Notes under the pieces: model-generated | The model's database searches: none | What the model was told of the DNA's origin: nothing | The model's input: the letters and a program-made list of their open reading frames with translations, nothing else | Origin: Frateuria_A yonginensis | GTDB lineage: Bacteria > Pseudomonadota > Gammaproteobacteria > Xanthomonadales > Rhodanobacteraceae | Direction: 5' to 3' | DNA length: 64,000 nt | Assembly: GCF_037137055.1 (NCBI RefSeq) | Contig: NZ_JBBBNY010000003.1 | Location: 62,001-126,000 of the forward strand | Shown here: positions 63,612 to 64,000 of the stretch, piece after piece | How the letters are laid out: every line of letters begins with the position of its first letter | Numbering within the stretch: position 1 is the stretch's first letter | Made by a program: the position numbers and the translations under genes

Positions 63612-64000
63612 ATGCTCAACGACATCAAGAACGATGCCCAGACCCGCATGGGCAAGAGCATCGACGCGCTCAAGCACGACCTGACCCGCCTGCGCACCGG
63701 ACGCGCCAGCACCGCGCTGGTGGAGCACATCAAGGTGCCGTACTACGGTTCGGACATGCCATTGAACCAGGTCGCGTCGGTCTCGCTTTCCGATGCCCGC
63801 TCGATCCAGATCACGCCGTTCGAGAAGAGCATGGTCGGCCCGATCGAGAAGGCGATCATGGCCTCGGACGTGGGCATCACCCCGACCACCGCCGGCACCG
63901 TGATCCGCCTGAACATGCCGCCGCTCACCGAGGAGCGCCGCAAGGAGCTGGCCAAGCACGTGGCGCACGAGGGCGAGAACGCCAAGATCGCGATCCGCAA
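63612..64000 (+). CDS. frr: Ribosome recycling factor (partial, runs off right edge)
   Basis: 129 residues are visible: MLNDIKNDAQTRMGKSIDAL, KHDLTRLRTGRASTALVEHI, VPYYGSDMPLNQVASVSLSD and TVIRLNMPPLTEERRKELAK, matching RRF closely. RRF is normally about 185 residues, so the last third is outside. TATACT at 63577-63582 is a possible -10 box, but no -35 is obvious; read-through from pyrH is also possible. Confidence 0.97.
   Translation, partial: MLNDIKNDAQTRMGKSIDALKHDLTRLRTGRASTALVEHIKVPYYGSDMPLNQVASVSLSDARSIQITPFEKSMVGPIEKAIMASDVGITPTTAGTVIRLNMPPLTEERRKELAKHVAHEGENAKIAIR

Overview
This window looks like a chromosome segment of a high-GC gammaproteobacterium of the order Xanthomonadales, most likely family Rhodanobacteraceae (Dyella, Rhodanobacter, Luteibacter or Frateuria type). 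The basis is the gene order dapE - arsC-like - dapD - glnD - map / rpsB - tsf - pyrH - frr, a minCDE operon preceded by a GNAT gene, a TonB-dependent receptor, a DUF5916 outer-membrane protein and scattered REP-type palindromes. The genus is inferred. I see no prophage, integrase, transposase, CRISPR array, rRNA or tRNA gene.

Layout. 1-7.3 kb: FMN-binding glutamate-synthase-like gene (cut by the left edge), purT, a periplasmic transglutaminase, a small operon of an SPFH membrane protein, a 25-residue membrane peptide and an Arc-like ribbon-helix-helix protein, then DUF423, SCO1 and PCu(A)C copper chaperones. 7.5-12.3 kb: a CtaG-type cytochrome oxidase assembly protein and a GldA/F/G-like ABC exporter. 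12.4-18.7 kb: TonB-dependent receptor, an SRPBCC protein and a NarL-type two-component system. 18.9-23.1 kb: GNAT gene, minCDE, a small HExxH protein, ChaB and 3-methyladenine DNA glycosylase. 23.2-30.9 kb: DUF5916 protein, MFS exporter, a fluoride riboswitch with crcB, DUF190 and cfa, then a LysR/azoreductase divergent pair. 31-38 kb: an accessory-looking stretch with an S33 peptidase, a TraB/GumN protein, a winged-helix/TPR membrane regulator and four small secreted proteins, one of them frameshifted. 38.2-48.8 kb: parC, a two-gene lipoate ligase, two Nudix genes, a phosphodiester glycosidase with a penicillin acylase, a decayed DUF3224 gene, and a DGPF (YCII) plus ECF42 sigma pair. 48.9-56.8 kb: lysine/nitrogen/translation housekeeping block (dapE, dapD, glnD, map) with an odd HD-GYP relative. 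57-64 kb: rpsB-tsf, a hybrid histidine kinase split by an in-frame amber codon, a VOC protein, pyrH and the start of frr.

How genes work together. SCO1, PCu(A)C and CtaG probably serve copper delivery to a terminal oxidase. crcB/DUF190/cfa appear to share one fluoride-controlled transcript. GldA/F/G form one exporter. DapD/DapE act in the same lysine pathway, and GlnD reports nitrogen status. Several operons use ATGA or GTGA stop-start overlaps.

The best candidates for something undescribed are the SPFH / micro-peptide / RHH operon with two GATATC sites in front of it, the regulator plus secreted-protein cluster at 33.0-38.1 kb, and cfa placed behind a fluoride riboswitch. All functions are read from sequence motifs only; no database search was run.
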